A DNA stretch of 64,000 nucleotides from Zasmidium citrigriseum (lineage: Eukaryota; Ascomycota; Dothideomycetes; Mycosphaerellales; Mycosphaerellaceae). Position numbers and translations under genes: made by a program. The notes under the pieces were generated by a model that searched no databases, was not told the origin of the DNA, and saw only the letters and a program-made list of their open reading frames with translations. The stretch is from NCBI GenBank assembly GCA_002786025.1, contig NHNW01000041.1, forward strand, positions 248,001 through 312,000, read 5' to 3'. Below, piece by piece: positions 42,791 through 55,001 of the stretch (its first letter is position 1; each line of letters begins with the position of its first letter).

Positions 42791-45504
42791 GTCTTGATTG
42801 TCTTGAATGTGTTGGATTAGTGTAGTCTGGTGTTTCGAGGCGTTGTGTCTGGCGTTAGGAAGGCGAAATGTCGCAGTTCCGGAGTCGCTGCCGGCAGACA
42901 GATGAAAGGTGCGATGCGGGGCGAGGATAGGAAAAGTGTGGACGGTCGGCCAGCCGAAATTAGTTGTAGTCAGTGGTGGCAGAAACAAGGCGGCGTTGGC
43001 TGGTGTTTTTCAAAGTTACTAGCGCCGACGTCACGCGAAGCGCGTAGCAGTGACTGAAACAGGGAAGCGCGACTCACTTCGAACTCTAATTCTGCGCGAG
43101 CTGTCATCACGAAGTCACTCGTTGAACTTTGCATGTGAAATTCATGCACTTACTGTTGTGCTCTACTTGCATGTTGTTCAATCATGTTCGTTGTTGGCAC
43201 CCACAATCGAGACAAAGAGGCAGCAGACAAGACATGGCAGGGTCTAGGCCCGACTGCATCCTCGTGATGTCGCTCGAGACGCTCGCCAGTATCGCAAAGC
43301 TCTGTGCTCACGGGCAACACTACGAAGGCCAGGCACGTTTGCATCTGGAACCAGACCGTCTGACAGCTCAAGCCAGTATTTCGCGTTGTTTGACATAGTT
43401 CATGTAGGATGAACGAGGACAAGCAAAGCAACAACGTACAGCCAGCGATGGACATCATTCACAGCCGCTGACCGGCATTGAAGCAGTCATGAACGAGTGG
43501 TCTTATGACCCCGGCCTGTATCACAAAATATTGACGTTGTTGAGTAGTCTTTTCTGGATGCGGGCTGTCGTAGCCCGAGGGCGGGAGTACACTTGTGGCA
43601 TCCAATGAGGCTAGCATCATAAGATCTGGTATGATGCATTCGTCGTTCACCGGCTCGATTTGTCGGCAGCAAATCCTACCAGACGAATCTTATCTTGCTC
43701 TGCTGGCTCGAATGTTCTTTCTTTCTTCATGATGGGCCAAAGGGGAGCAACGTTGGCAAAGCTAGAGTATGAATGACAGTCCTTGCACGCCATCACGCCA
43801 TCACGGGCCGGTCGCCATTATGGTATCCGGCTGTCTCCTGCTGGCAAATTGAGAAGTGGCCCGGCCTCATCAAGCAAGTACAAGCGAAGCCGCAACCTGC
43901 CCTCAGTGTTCCGGTCGAAGTGGAAGATGCCTCTAGCAATCCCCAACTTCCTTGAGAAGGGTTCAGAGTGTAGCGAGGCATCTAATAGCTTAGAGTCGCG
44001 CGCTCTCGTGGAGAGAGACACACTTCCAATGTGCGGAAGAAGGAGGCCATGTTCCAGGTTTTGGAGAGTGTCCTGAACGTTCGCGGGGTTTTACATAGAG
44101 CTTCGTCGGACTGTCGAAACGCCAGGACCCGCCACTCGCAAGACATCATTTGCCGCTGATGTGGTGTAGCATTCAATAGAAGTCATTGAACTTTGCTCAC
44201 CAGCCAAGCCCTTTCAAGCGTTGATCGCAAGTCGAGACCGCACTGGTGATGGATTTTGCAGCATCACTGTATCCTCGAGCCAATGGGCCAGGCATTTAAG
44301 CACCCTTGGTTTTGTTCCGCCAGGTTGATGAGGTGACAGCCGTTCCAGCGCTTTTGCGGGGGTCCCAGTATCAAGTTAATGAGCCAATAAAGCTCTGTTC
44401 TTCTTGGCCATGGACAATTCGTCCCGTTATCGATGGCACAGGGTTGTCGCCTGCTGTGCTACGTGCGGTGTTCCGTCGTTGTGCTGCTGAGCACGTTGGA
44501 AGCCGCGGTTAAGCTTGTGTCTGTGACCACTGACCAGCGATGCGGATGGGAAATGTTCGATCCTCTGTGTACAACAATATCTTCGATAGATGGCAGGCGT
44601 CGTCAGCAGAGAGTGCGGCGACGAGGATGAGAGAGAAGAGGACAGGGCGAGTTTCAGCCTTTTCGCGGAAAGGAAAACATGGGCCATTTGATTGGCAGGC
44701 GCTAGGGCCGTACCTGCGTTTAAGCGAAAGGCTAGCCAGGCCGTTTGATGATGAGCCTCATCCGTTTTCTCGAACCCAGCAGTCTTGGGTGTCGCCATCG
44801 GCATCGATAACCCAGCGACCGAGCACACCTGGAGGCATCGCAATCATTTCAGAGCATCAAAAGAGTTGTGAAGTGTTCCGAGTGTCGCTGGGAGGCCAGA
44901 ACAGCCTGCATCGATACGCGCCGTGGGAGAGCAGCCCCTGGATGCTCAGTCCGAAACGCTGGGCGCAGGAGACAGAATACGGAGCGCCGACCAGGAAGTC
45001 CAACGTCTGCATCCGATCGGAGAGGCTTGGCCATCGCATGGCAGCCAACGGCCAAATCTCGTCACTTGACCAGCTCCTGGCGCCCTCCGCTCTGTTTGAG
45101 AAGCGTCCCAGCATTCCACTCCCGCATCCACCACCATCTCGTCCCTCGCTTGACCTCCAACCGACCCTCTGCCACTCCTTCAGAGAGGGACGACGACCCA
45201 CGACACGACAAAGCCGGCTTTGACCCCCCAGCGTTTGACGTGCAGGCTTATTACATGCTGTCGACCGCCGCACCGCCCTTTTCTCGCCAAACGTATCGGG
45301 TCGGCAGGCTGGCTCCATTCACTCGCTAGACCACGCCTTCTTCACCGTCGACAACAGAGGCGCGACCACATTCCTTTTCGACTGTACTCAGAGCCGTGCA
45401 GGACACGACTCGCACACTCGCTACGAAACTTCACGAAACCCAATTTGGCGACCATCCGATACCACCTATATCGAGTCAGTAAAGCCGCGTTTGACACGTG
45501 AGCA
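42791..45504. other. 2.7-kb gene-poor region
   Basis: The stretch holds the promoter of the coiled-coil gene and the 5' side of the ferric reductase gene. Opposed ORFs at 44540-45223 (plus, 227 codons) and 44857-45318 (minus, 153 codons) overlap and show no recognisable sequence. I call no gene. A long regulated promoter for the reductase is one plausible content. Confidence 0.35.
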
Positions 45505-47380
45505 ATGCTGCTGTCCTCGAAGACCATGGCGTCCTGGAGATGGGCGCTGCTAGCAGCAGCTATTCCACATGCATTGGCGGAGGAGGAATCAGCTGCTGAG
45601 AAGGAAGCCAGCATTGTGAATGACAAGATGGTGAAATACATTGGCTGGACATGGGCCGGAATCATTGGCATCGTGCTGATCTACCGCTGGACCTTGAATC
45701 TCTTGCAATATGTTCGCCAACTTGCTAACCTCAACCATGGCACCTCATCCGACGGTCGACAGCGCTACTTCAGTATCCCCGACGAGACATGGGCCCGATT
45801 CAAGCGCCACTGGCTGTCTGCTCCGTTGCTTAGACGCCGACACAACAGAGAGTTCCGCTTGAGTGCTGCAATCAATGTTGGCACCCTGCCTGGCCGCATG
45901 CAAACTTTCTTCTTGGTCGGATACTTTGCTCTCAACATCACATTCACGGTCTGGAAGATCGACTGGGGCAACCCTCAGTCGTTTTATCACACAGGTCTTA
46001 GCCGCACAGGTATCCTCGCTACGCTGAACATGGTTCCTCTCTTCTTGCTTGCCGGACGCAACAACCCCTTGATCTGGCTCCTTGGGATCAGCTTCAACGA
46101 CTTCAACATGATCCACCGATGGATCGGACGTATCTGTGTGTTCGAGGCAGTCGCTCATGCTGGGTTCTGGTTCGGTGGCAAGGTCTTCACGAACGGTTCG
46201 GAGAAGGGCTTCAAGATGATTGCCGCTGCTATGGCAAACAGCACCTTCATTCTGACGGGGACTGTTGGATTCTGCGCCTTCTGCGCCCTCCTGCTTCAGT
46301 CACCCTCCATCGTTCGCCACGCTTTCTACGAAACATTCCTCCATCTGCACATTGCCCTCGCGATTACTGCCGTTGTCGCAGTTTGGATGCATCTGGAGGG
46401 CATGGCTGCCCAGCTCATCTTGCTTGGAGCGCTCATCTGCTGGATCTTTGAACGCCTGGCCAGAGTCTACCTTATTGTTCGTAACAACTTTGGCAGGCGC
46501 GGCATGACCAAGGCCCAGATCGAAGCGCTTCCTGGTGATGCTATCCGCGTTACGCTTCACACGGCGAGGAAATGGAAATTCAGGCCCGGCCAGCATATCT
46601 ATCTGTACATCCCTAGCATCGGCATGTGGACAAGCCATCCCTTCTCGCTCGCGTGGAGCGAGGAGAGCACGGATCTGGCCAATGAGAAGGCCCTACCGAT
46701 GTCTCGACAAGACATCTTCTCTGCTAAGACGACGTCAACAACGCTCATCATTCGTCGCCGGACTGGCTTTACGGACACGTTATACAAGAAAGCGGAGGCC
46801 GCTGACAAAGTTGGCCTCACTACCCGAGCTTATGTTGAAGGTCCTTATGGGCATGAGAGCTTCCAGTCCTACGGTACGGTCATGCTCTTTGCAGCTGGCG
46901 TCGGCATCACTCACCAGGTTCCTCATGTGCGCGATCTCGTTGCAGCATACAACAACGGCACTTGTGCTACTCGCAAGGTCGTTCTTGTCTGGATCATTCA
47001 ATCACCGGAGCATCTTGAGTGGATAAGGTAAGCTTCACCCTAACATCTTGCAGCATTCACTTATGACTGACGTGACTCAAAGGCCCTATATGACCCAGAT
47101 ACTTGGAATGGAGAAGCGCCGCGACATTCTCAAGATTCTACTCTTCGTCACACGACCACGCAGCACCAAAGAGATTCACTCTCCCAGCGCATCCGTGCAG
47201 ATGTTCCCAGGCAAGCCAGACGTCGGTGCACTCATTGCCAAGGAACAATCAACACAGATCGGAGCCATGGCTATCAGCGTCTGCGGTACCGGTAGCCTAA
47301 GCGACGACGTGAGGAGAGGAATGCGCGACCGCTGCGAACAGACGGAGATCGACTTCTTCGAGGAGGCTTTCTCCTGGTAG
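45505..47380 (+). CDS. Ferric-chelate reductase (FRE/NOX superfamily)
   Basis: Two exons, 45505-47027 and 47083-47380, encode 606 residues (602 or fewer if the second ATG at 45526, MASWRWALLAAA, is used). A probable signal peptide ends near PHALA. Several membrane spans follow. The bis-heme histidines are visible as two pairs 14 apart: His204/His218 (MIHRWIGR to VAHAGFW) and His282/His296 (LHLHIAL to VWMHLEG). The FAD-binding motif is SHPFSLAW, then the NADPH-side VEGPYGH and AAGVGIT, and the C-terminal CGTGSLSDDVR. The enzyme moves electrons from cytosolic NADPH across the plasma membrane to reduce Fe3+ or Cu2+ before uptake. The AGVGITHQVP segment lacks the usual second Gly-rich match but is otherwise normal. 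Metal regulation is likely but not shown. Confidence 0.93.
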
Positions 47381-48095
47381 TACTGCGAAAAGCTGACTGT
47401 GATGAGAGTGCTCGCCGTACTGGGCGTGCCAACGACGGGACGCATGGAGTTTCAAAGGATTCTCGTTTTGAGTACAGGTGCTGGGGCATGGAAGGGGACT
47501 CGCTTTGTTCCCTCCTCGTTTTCACTTGCATTTACTTCTTTCGCATGTAGATTATCAGCGTTGAGCTTCTCCATGAGCGGCCGGCTTGCCAGCCTCGCAC
47601 AGCACCGCAGGCGGCACGGCACAAGTACACGAACTACATATCTGAATTTGGGGCCAATGGTCCGGTTTGAATAGACTCCTCTCTCCGACTTTTTGTAACT
47701 CTCTGAGGCATCCAGTGATACCTTGCTACTCTTTGAGCAAGGTGCAGTACCTGGGACTGACGACCCATGGCTGTCGATCAAAGAAGTGAGCAGAAGGACA
47801 CCATGAAGACGGCATGAGTACGTAGTGAGTTGTTCTGGGTTCCTCTGAGATCACACTAGCGGTGCACGGGCCATGCCGCATCTGCCCTGGAGCTCAACTC
47901 GCCGATGATCATCGCCGCCGCTTCAACAAACTCACAAACATTGCTACATCTGACCAACACGCCACTCGCGCTGCTTGGTCCTGACGTCTCTCCGACTTCT
48001 TCACCACTCGATACACTCACGACAAATCGCCCATCCTGTCGGAATACGGTATAGGCCGCAACATCCGGGCGAACACCCCATCCGCCCCATCCCAG
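47381..48095. other. Intergenic region
   Basis: These 715 bp between two plus-strand genes hold only short, unsupported ORFs. Confidence 0.4.
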
Positions 48096-48871
48096 ATGAG
48101 TGACGCGGCAGGAACTGCGGCGCCCAAGCCGAGCAGCAGTGTCAAGTTGGTGCTGCTGGGTGAAGCCGCAGTTGGAAAGGTCAGTGAGCCAACGAGGGCG
48201 ATGAGGTATTTGCTGACCGCATCCAGTCCTCACTCGTTCTGCGCTTCGTCAACAACGACTTCCAGCCTAACAAGGAACCCACCATCGGCGCCGCCTTCCT
48301 CACACAGAAATGCCAACTCCCGAACCGAACGATCAAATTCGAGATATGGGATACTGCTGGACAAGAGCGATTTGCAAGCCTCGCCCCTATGTACTACCGC
48401 AACGCGCAATCGGCTCTTGTCGTCTACGATGTCACAAAGCCCTCGAGTCTAGTAAAAGCGAAGCACTGGGTCGCTGAACTCCAACGACAGGCTTCACCTG
48501 GGATTGTGATTGCGCTTGTCGGCAACAAGCTTGATCTCTGCGAGGACGATGGTGCGGAGGGTGAGCAGGCAGAAACAGAGAATGAGACAGAGGAAGAGCC
48601 AAGCACAGCCCGGAAGGTCAGCACAAAAGAGGCAAAGTCATACGCGGATGAGGAGAATCTGCTCTTCTTCGAGACCAGTGCGAAGACTGGCCATAATGTC
48701 AGCGAGGTCTTTACCGCAATCGCAAATGCGATCCCAGAGACGAGTTTGAAAGGACCGAGGAATGGCGCCGGTGGCGGTACCCAAGCTGCCATCAGTGCTG
48801 GACAGGATAGCAACAGGGTGAATCTGAATGCTCGGGGCGATTCTGGACCTAAAGAAGGCTGCGCATGTTGA
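48096..48871 (+). CDS. VPS21: Rab5-family small GTPase (Vps21/Ypt5-type)
   Basis: Two exons, 48096-48179 and 48227-48871, encode 242 residues. The 47-nt intron falls inside the P-loop (GEAAVGK|SS), a position often used in fungal Rab genes. Nucleotide-binding motifs: GEAAVGKSS (G1, 22-30), PTIGAAF (G2), WDTAGQERF (G3), NKLD (G4, 128-131), ETSAK (G5). The [13 protein letters not shown] switch II segment is Rab5-typical. A ~25-residue acidic insert (about 133-156, Glu-rich) lies between G4 and G5, so the protein is longer than classical Rab5 (about 215). It ends in CAC, a double geranylgeranylation signal. The expected role is early endosome tethering and fusion. The symbol is by family, since ascomycetes carry more than one Rab5 paralog. 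Confidence 0.92.
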
Positions 48872-49356
48872 GCACACTTCCGCGCGGAAATCCGGACAGT
48901 CGCTATCGTCTATGAGCATTGAGCAGGGCGTTCTGTTTATATTGAAGGTTATGGATTCACAATGGAGCGAAGTGTACGTCCGCAATGCAGAAAGATTTGC
49001 AAGCACATAATGACGTACTGCCTGTTTTCCTTTTTGATTGACTGACTTCAGCTCACCAACACGGAACCTACAAGAAGCCTGCGCTTGTCAGACGTCAACT
49101 TGAAAAATAGGCTGTGCCATTTTCCCACATGTAGGATCGCTCTCGGATGGAAGGTGTGTACATTGGCACCGGTGAATCAATGATCATCAAATGCTTCGAT
49201 TTCCCGGATTATTGTGCAAGACTGAGCCCACGGACAGCATTTGCGTAGTATGAGTACGAACAAGGGCCGCCGAGATAGAGCACTGGAGTTCGACACTCTG
49301 TCTCTTTGGAGGATGATCAGGACTGAAGTAATGCTCTGTACTCGAATGCTCTTACT
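48872..49356. other. Convergent intergenic region
   Basis: These 485 bp lie between convergent genes. No gene or RNA is recognised. Confidence 0.45.
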
Positions 49357-50239
49357 TCACAGCTTCGAGTTCACCCAGACCGGCTTCCTCTTCTCTCTAA
49401 ACGCCGCCAACCCTTCAGCACAATTCTGACTATGGATGAGGTCGTCATAATAACGCTCGTGAGTAAGCTGGAACGCACGCTCTACACTCGCGGTCTCCCA
49501 GGCCTCTCTTAAAGCAGCTCTCGAAACGATAATGCCATCAGCAGAGATTGCGGCGATCTCTTTAGCCTTTGCTATTGTTTCTTCCAGGACAGTCTCTGGA
49601 GACTGGGCAATTTTGTTGATCAGGCGCAAGTCTAGGGCTTCTTTCGCAGTCACTCGCTTGCCCGTAAAGGTGATATCACTCGCAAACGGTAAGCCAACGG
49701 CACGCATAAGACGAGGCAAGCCTCCGCTCCAGGCATATAGGCCGACCAAGGTCTCTGGTAGTCCGAACTCGGCAGTGGGCGATGCGATGGACATGTCACT
49801 TTTACCATGGCTAGATCAGCAAAAGCTCGAAGAGCGGACCGACGACCTACCAATTCAGAACGATCTCAAACCCGCCTCCGAGGGCGAGCCCGTTCACGGC
49901 TGCAATCACTGGCTTCTTGCCTCTCCGGCGACTCAATCCGGCAGACCCAGTCGGAGGCATCGTGTGCTCATCCTTCTTGAGAGGATTCTTCTGAAACCCC
50001 TGAATCTCAAGCAAATCTGAGCCACCGCAAAACATCTTAGTGCCTTGTCCAGTGACTATAGCTACTCGGAGAGACGGTTGCTCATCAAACCAGCGGAAGA
50101 GTGAATCCAGCTCCCAACTCATGCGGCGTGTGTAGCAGTTGGCTTTGGCAGGCCGGGCGATTGTCACAAGGAGAATGTGCTCCGTTGGGAACGATATAAG
50201 ACAGTCGCTGCATTTTGGATGATGAAGTAGACAATCCAT
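49357..50239 (-). CDS. Enoyl-CoA hydratase/isomerase (crotonase) family
   Basis: Two exons, 50239-49851 and 49798-49357, encode 276 residues. The 52-nt intron (GTAGGT...AAG) falls in GGFEIVLN|CDM. Crotonase features: LVTIARPAKANCYTRRM near the N-terminus, the oxyanion loop MFCGGSDLLEIQG, the second oxyanion segment NGLALGGGFEIVLNCDM, and AEFGLPETLVGLYAWSGG with the Glu-containing FGLPE stretch. GKRVTAKEAL follows. There is no evident peroxisomal SKL; the C-terminus is NSKL, which resembles the PTS1 consensus only loosely. It probably acts on an acyl-CoA in beta-oxidation or amino-acid breakdown; the precise reaction is unknown. Confidence 0.88.
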
Positions 50240-50602
50240 TGTATTGAAAGGGTCTTACTAGGAACATTGACCTCGAAGCACAAGGTGAAGTTCTAGGAGA
50301 CTTCGCTTAGCGACACGACTTTTGCATCTGAGGGCCCGTTGCCCTGTCCATCGGTGACCTCACCCCGTGACGCTGCCCAGTCGTCGCGCCTCACTCTCAC
50401 TCTCACTCTCACGCTGCCTCTTTCTTTCCTGTCCAGTCTGCCTTTCATAACCTCGCCATCTCGCAGCTGATAGCACATCTGAACCTCTGTCAACCTGCGA
50501 CACCTTCACATTCTCAACGGTCTCACAAAGCAAATACCCGTGATCTCGCCCCCTCCGCCGTAGCAAACAGTCTTGTTAAGACTGACAGCTATCGCGGTCA
50601 CC
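50240..50602. promoter_or_regulatory. Divergent promoter region with CTCACT tract
   Basis: A 363-bp region lies between divergent starts. It contains a perfect CTCACT hexamer tract of about 23 nt at 50390-50412 within a wider CT-rich stretch, as is common in fungal core promoters and 5' UTRs of the plus-strand gene. Confidence 0.45.
50390..50412 (+). repeat. CTCACT hexanucleotide microsatellite
   Basis: Nearly four tandem copies of the hexamer CTCACT lie about 190 nt before the start of the downstream gene. Confidence 0.85.
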
Positions 50603-52725
50603 ATGGACGACATGACATTCCATCAAGAGCTTGCACGCCTCAAGCACCAAGTCTCTCAAATGGCATCCGCCTACCCGCGCTCTCCATACGTCTCCCAGCC
50701 TGTCGAACGGACCGACTCGTTCTACAATCAGCTGCACGATCTCAAGACTCAACTCGAATCCATGCATCACAGCCTCAGCTCACTGACCGGAACGCCGAGT
50801 CCAACGCGTAGTCCCCAGGGTTTTCAACCCGTACAATTGCCCTCGACGCCTTTACCCGCCTTCGCCACTCTGCCCGAACCGCATGCAAGTAGTCAGCTCA
50901 GCCTTCCATCCGGACCTCTCTTTTGGCGACTGTTCACCTCGCTCCGTACCGATGTCCGTGGTCTGGACAGCCGAATTGCCGACCTTGAACAGAATCTTTC
51001 CAACCTCGAAGACAGAGTGGACAATCTAGAACCAACGCAGTTCACCCCCGCCGGCAGCGAAGATGCACCTTTCAATCCGTCAACAAATGCTTACCCCCAA
51101 AGTCCTCTCCAGAACTTCGATGGAAACCTTTTTTTCAGCTCGCCACCAGCTGTGAACCACGGATCTTGGCCTTACTATTCCAACGAATGGGCATGGCAAA
51201 GTGACAATGTGTCCAATCCTAGCTTCCCGATGAACGACTGCAAGCCCTCGTTCGGTCCGACTTTCCACTCACCAAATCCGTCGGCTGCCTCGGAAAGCGT
51301 GGCATTCCGTGATAGAGAAATTGCGCAGCTCGACGAGCTTATGCGAAAAGCGAACGAAAGCATACAGCACTCAGATGCCGTGATTCTTGAGAAAGACGCT
51401 CAGATCCGGCAGCTCAGCTCGGAGCGAGAGTGTGCGAACGCGAGCATTGGCAATCTTCAACAAGCTATGTCGGAGCGAGATAGCACGATACAGGCCCTTG
51501 GCATGACTCTCAACGAGAAAAAGGACTATGTGGACTATCTCGAATCGGAAGACGAGTCCAAGAGTGAGGCACTACGTACATGGGCCTCAAAGCACAATTC
51601 TTTGCAGCAGTCATTCTTGGAAAAGAAGACTCAGCTTTGCCATGCTGACAGACAGATCCAGCAGCTGCAGCGCGCTCTCTACGACCTGCAGTGCAGCAGA
51701 GATGACGAGATCGATGAGCTGGCGGGCACCAAGAACGAAGAAATCAGGAAGCTGCGTGAGTTTTGCGATGCCAAAGAAGCTATCGTGTACCAGCAGGAGC
51801 AGATCATTGCGCGCGGCGCAAAGCTCCTTGAGGATCGCGACTCTGAGCTCACGCGACTGGGGCAACAATTGAAAGGCCTGGACGATGACTATCGTAATGA
51901 GACCAGGGAACGTGCGAGGTAAGTTGCCATTCCACGGTAGGTGTCTGCGGAGATACTAACATTCCCTCCAGATTTGCGAGATTGTTGGATGAACGTGACG
52001 AGGAGATTGCACAAATGAAGGCTGCACAGGTGAAAGCCTCTCTGTCGCGTGCCACGGCCCCTAAGCCTGCTCAGAGCAAGACAGCATGGGAGAACGTGCA
52101 GCCTCCTGCTGAACAATCTGAGGGTCAGAACAGGGTACCACGCATCATGCATGTGCCTTCTCCATTTGCAACCTTTGGAAAGCCAGACCACAGATCAGTG
52201 TCTGGCGAAGGCCAATGGACACCAAAGGCGATCAAGAACAATAAGCAATTACCGCATGAGCGAAGACGGGCGTCCGTGTGGAATACAGATCTACCAACTC
52301 CCGAGCAGTACAAATTCGGCGTTCCAGGACATGTTGCACTGTCGTCATCCCAAGACGGGAGGTCTGCCTCGCCCATGCAGAATAAGGACCTTCGACGTAG
52401 CGACAGTCTGAAATTGCTACGGCGTCTTGCATTGGCTGAGGAAGGTGGCAGCCGTCCGTCGCCACCTGGCACGGGGCCCCTCAACGTCATGAAGCGAGCA
52501 AGGCTGCCTCTGGACGACGACGACGACATAGCCTCCCGACCGCCATTGCCAGCGCGCGTTCCGCCACGCGAGATGGCATCTGTCAACGAGCTTGGCAGTC
52601 AAATCCAGCGTGACGGCGAGACAGGTCATCAGCGCCCAATCTCGAGACATCAGTCCATACAAGAGCTCTCGAGAAACCGGCTGCAACCATATGTAGAAGA
52701 CGGGGCCAGTGGTGGTGACGCATAG
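50603..52725 (+). CDS. Coiled-coil protein, unknown
   Basis: Two exons, 50603-51918 and 51972-52725, encode 689 residues. The start is MDDMTFHQELARL at 50603 in a strong context (caccATGGa). The 53-nt intron is GTAAGT...CAG, joining ERAR|FARLLDERDEEIAQM. An N-terminal short coiled coil (HQELARLKHQVSQM) leads to a Pro/Ser-rich linker, then a second coiled coil (LDSRIADLEQNLSNLEDRVDNLE). An aromatic, Asn-rich stretch separates this from a long central coiled coil (about residues 230-475). The C-terminus is disordered, with Arg/Ser-rich stretches (ERRRASVWNTDLPTPEQY). No enzymatic domain is seen. A scaffold role is plausible, but the family is not recognised. Confidence 0.78.
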
Positions 52726-53341
52726 ACGAGCGACGTCAGTGAAGCGGTCGGAGAGGTGTAATGTCGGGTTCAGATACGGCGGCCTATGGCAGATGCAGTT
52801 CCAGGTACATCAGCACCTCATGCGACAACTGCGCTTACCTGTCCCCAAGGATCCGTGCGGGTGTGCGGGATGGAATTGGGGTTGTTGATGCTCACGGGAT
52901 GTCCAGGATGGACCCGGTACAAACGTGGCACCTCAGATGGCCAGAACTTGCTCGCCCACAGACATCCACTCGACACTTTGCAATTGATCTCAGTGGACAC
53001 GACTTTGTCCGAGCTCTTAACCGTGCGATCTGCACAGTCTTTCGGCTAATGCACTTTTGAGTGCAGTGGCTTTCTTCAAATCCGCCGTGACTCCGCAGCC
53101 CAACCTCGTCCACGTCGCCGACCGAGGAGGACGGGGCGGTGTTCCCCGGTTCTGAGGCGTGACGTCTGCTTGCATGTGAGTTTGGCCGTGGGAAGGACTC
53201 CCTGTCGTCTCGACCCTTTTATTTCCCTACCGCAGACCGACTGAATGGCCGTCGAGTAGCTATTCAACTACTGCATTCGCCCGCGGCACTTCTTGAGCTA
53301 TACAACTCTCTTCCTTTTCTGAATTGTTCACACCTTCAATC
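52726..53341. other. Intergenic region
   Basis: These 616 bp separate two plus-strand genes. Short ORFs only; nothing supported. Confidence 0.4.
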
Positions 53342-54400
53342 ATGCCTGCTTATCCTGACGAGCCCCGATCTCGTGAGCGTCGACCCCGCGACCGACGACC
53401 TCCTCCCCGCGACTACGATGACGGGGACGACGATGATATCTATCGCCGCCCACCACCAAAGCGTGACCCTCGCTACGAGGAACCAAAGTCAAATGGGCGT
53501 TCCAGCAGGAGACGTGAGACATATGATGCCAGTGACGAAGATGACCAGCCCAGGAGGCGCCGTAATGGTCGTCTTCCCAAGGAGGACATGACTGGCGAGC
53601 CAGATATCCCTCCACCGCCTATTGGAGAAGACCGCAAGGGCGGAAAGGGTGGCGGTGAAGACAGACCTCCGCCTGGTGCCATCCCCGTACCAGGCACTGA
53701 GGCAGCTATGAATGGCGATTCTCCGCCCCGCCGTAAGCCGCCAAAAGCAAGCCGGAGTCCGAAGCGTGAAAAGGATACAGGTCCATGGGACGACGCAGAG
53801 ATCATGCCTGATCCTCGCAAGTCTTCACGACACAGAGGTGACTACGACGATACCGAGCCACCGCGTCGGTCTAAGGGACGCGACCGCGAGAGGGACCGGG
53901 ATAGGTATGAGGATTATGAGGCACCACGTCGAAGCAAGCCAGTGAAGGATCCAAGAGATGCCTACGACGAGCCGCCTCGACGCAAGCCGTCACGCAATGG
54001 CGAAGATCCGAGACGCAGGCGTCCGGCATACGACGAAGATGATTCCGAACCAGAGTACGAGCGTCCACGCAGGCGTGAGAAGCCCAGTAGATACGACGAT
54101 GGATACGGAACCGACAGGCCACGCCGCCAACCAAGAGACGATTATGACAGAGGCTACAGAACAGATGGTAGAGACCCTCGACGGGATCGCTACCGAGACG
54201 ATGACAGACGACGACGAGACGACCGTCACAGGGATGACTACGATGACTACGACCGACGCCATGGCGGTGGCAGGTCATCCCGCAAGAATGGCGGTCCTGA
54301 CTTTGACGGCATGCTCGAGAAGGGCCAGAAGAACTGGAAGAAGGTCGAGCCTATTGCGAAGCCATTGCTACAACAGCTGGCGAAGCAGTACCTCAAATAA
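53342..54400 (+). CDS. Arg/Asp/Pro-rich disordered protein
   Basis: A single exon encodes 352 residues, ATG 53342 in context caatcATGcc. Almost the whole protein is low complexity, built of Arg, Asp, Pro, Tyr and Lys (RRPRDRRPPPRDYDD, DRERDRDRYEDYE). Only the last ~40 residues look folded (DFDGMLEKGQKNWKKVEPIAKPLLQQLAKQYL), probably an amphipathic helix. Mixed-charge RD repeats are known in RNA-processing proteins and condensate formers, but they are also common in unstudied fungal proteins. I assign no function. The reading frame is clean over 353 codons, although RD-rich DNA is also open in other frames, so some caution is needed. Confidence 0.7.
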   Translation: MPAYPDEPRSRERRPRDRRPPPRDYDDGDDDDIYRRPPPKRDPRYEEPKSNGRSSRRRETYDASDEDDQPRRRRNGRLPKEDMTGEPDIPPPPIGEDRKGGKGGGEDRPPPGAIPVPGTEAAMNGDSPPRRKPPKASRSPKREKDTGPWDDAEIMPDPRKSSRHRGDYDDTEPPRRSKGRDRERDRDRYEDYEAPRRSKPVKDPRDAYDEPPRRKPSRNGEDPRRRRPAYDEDDSEPEYERPRRREKPSRYDDGYGTDRPRRQPRDDYDRGYRTDGRDPRRDRYRDDDRRRRDDRHRDDYDDYDRRHGGGRSSRKNGGPDFDGMLEKGQKNWKKVEPIAKPLLQQLAKQYLK

Positions 54401-55001
54401 CACTAGGTGAAGTGGAAGCAGTACACTCAAATACGGCAGGCCACCATCATGTGGCAGAGCGAAACAGTGCCAGGCGAAATGAAGGCGAACAACTGGCGAA
54501 ATTGTGATTTTGTTGATGTTCATGTGATGGAGATCGAACAGTGGCTGCGATGATACCTCGATGCTTTCCTATGTATTGCTTCAAGGGAATCTTTTGTGGA
54601 ATGGGACGTGCAGTTGGGTTCTTTGCGCATACCGGTATGGAACTTCTCTCACTTCTTATCTATAGCACAAGAAAATGGAAAGAGCACAAGATATGCAGAG
54701 AGTCTCACCTTCCCCACTACCTTCAGCGCGCGGCTTCCTTTGTGCTGGGCGCTTTGGGGCCCCAATCCTTCGTTCCACAGGCGGCCGAAACTCCCGCGTG
54801 CTGACTGAAGCTCTTGGTTAGCCCGCTGCACTACGTCGTCGATCCGGCCATTGACCAGTGAGTTGGAGCTTCTCCAAACAAAATCGAATAGTTTCCAATG
54901 TCCTTGGAAGACATATAAGAGAGCATGGTCTCTTCAACAGGCAATTGCCATTCTTCACACATATACATCATCAACCTCCAAAGACCAAACCCCTCACCAC
55001 A
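54401..55001. promoter_or_regulatory. Upstream region of aldo-keto reductase, TATA-like
   Basis: A TATAAG element lies at 54914-54919, about 85 nt before the ATG at 55002. The rest of this 601-bp region shows no gene. Confidence 0.45.
54914..54919 (+). promoter_or_regulatory. TATA-like element (aldo-keto reductase)
   Basis: The sequence TATAAG lies about 85 nt before the ATG, a usual spacing for a fungal TATA box plus short 5' UTR. Confidence 0.4.

Noticed and set aside
44540..45318. Opposed ORFs of 227 and 153 codons upstream of the ferric reductase
   Set aside because: They overlap on both strands and neither looks like a known protein. Chance is the simplest reading.
49357..49368. A peroxisomal PTS1 signal on the crotonase-family protein
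   Set aside because: The end NSKL does not place S-K-L as a clean PTS1 with usual upstream context that I can judge by eye. I note it but do not claim peroxisomal import.
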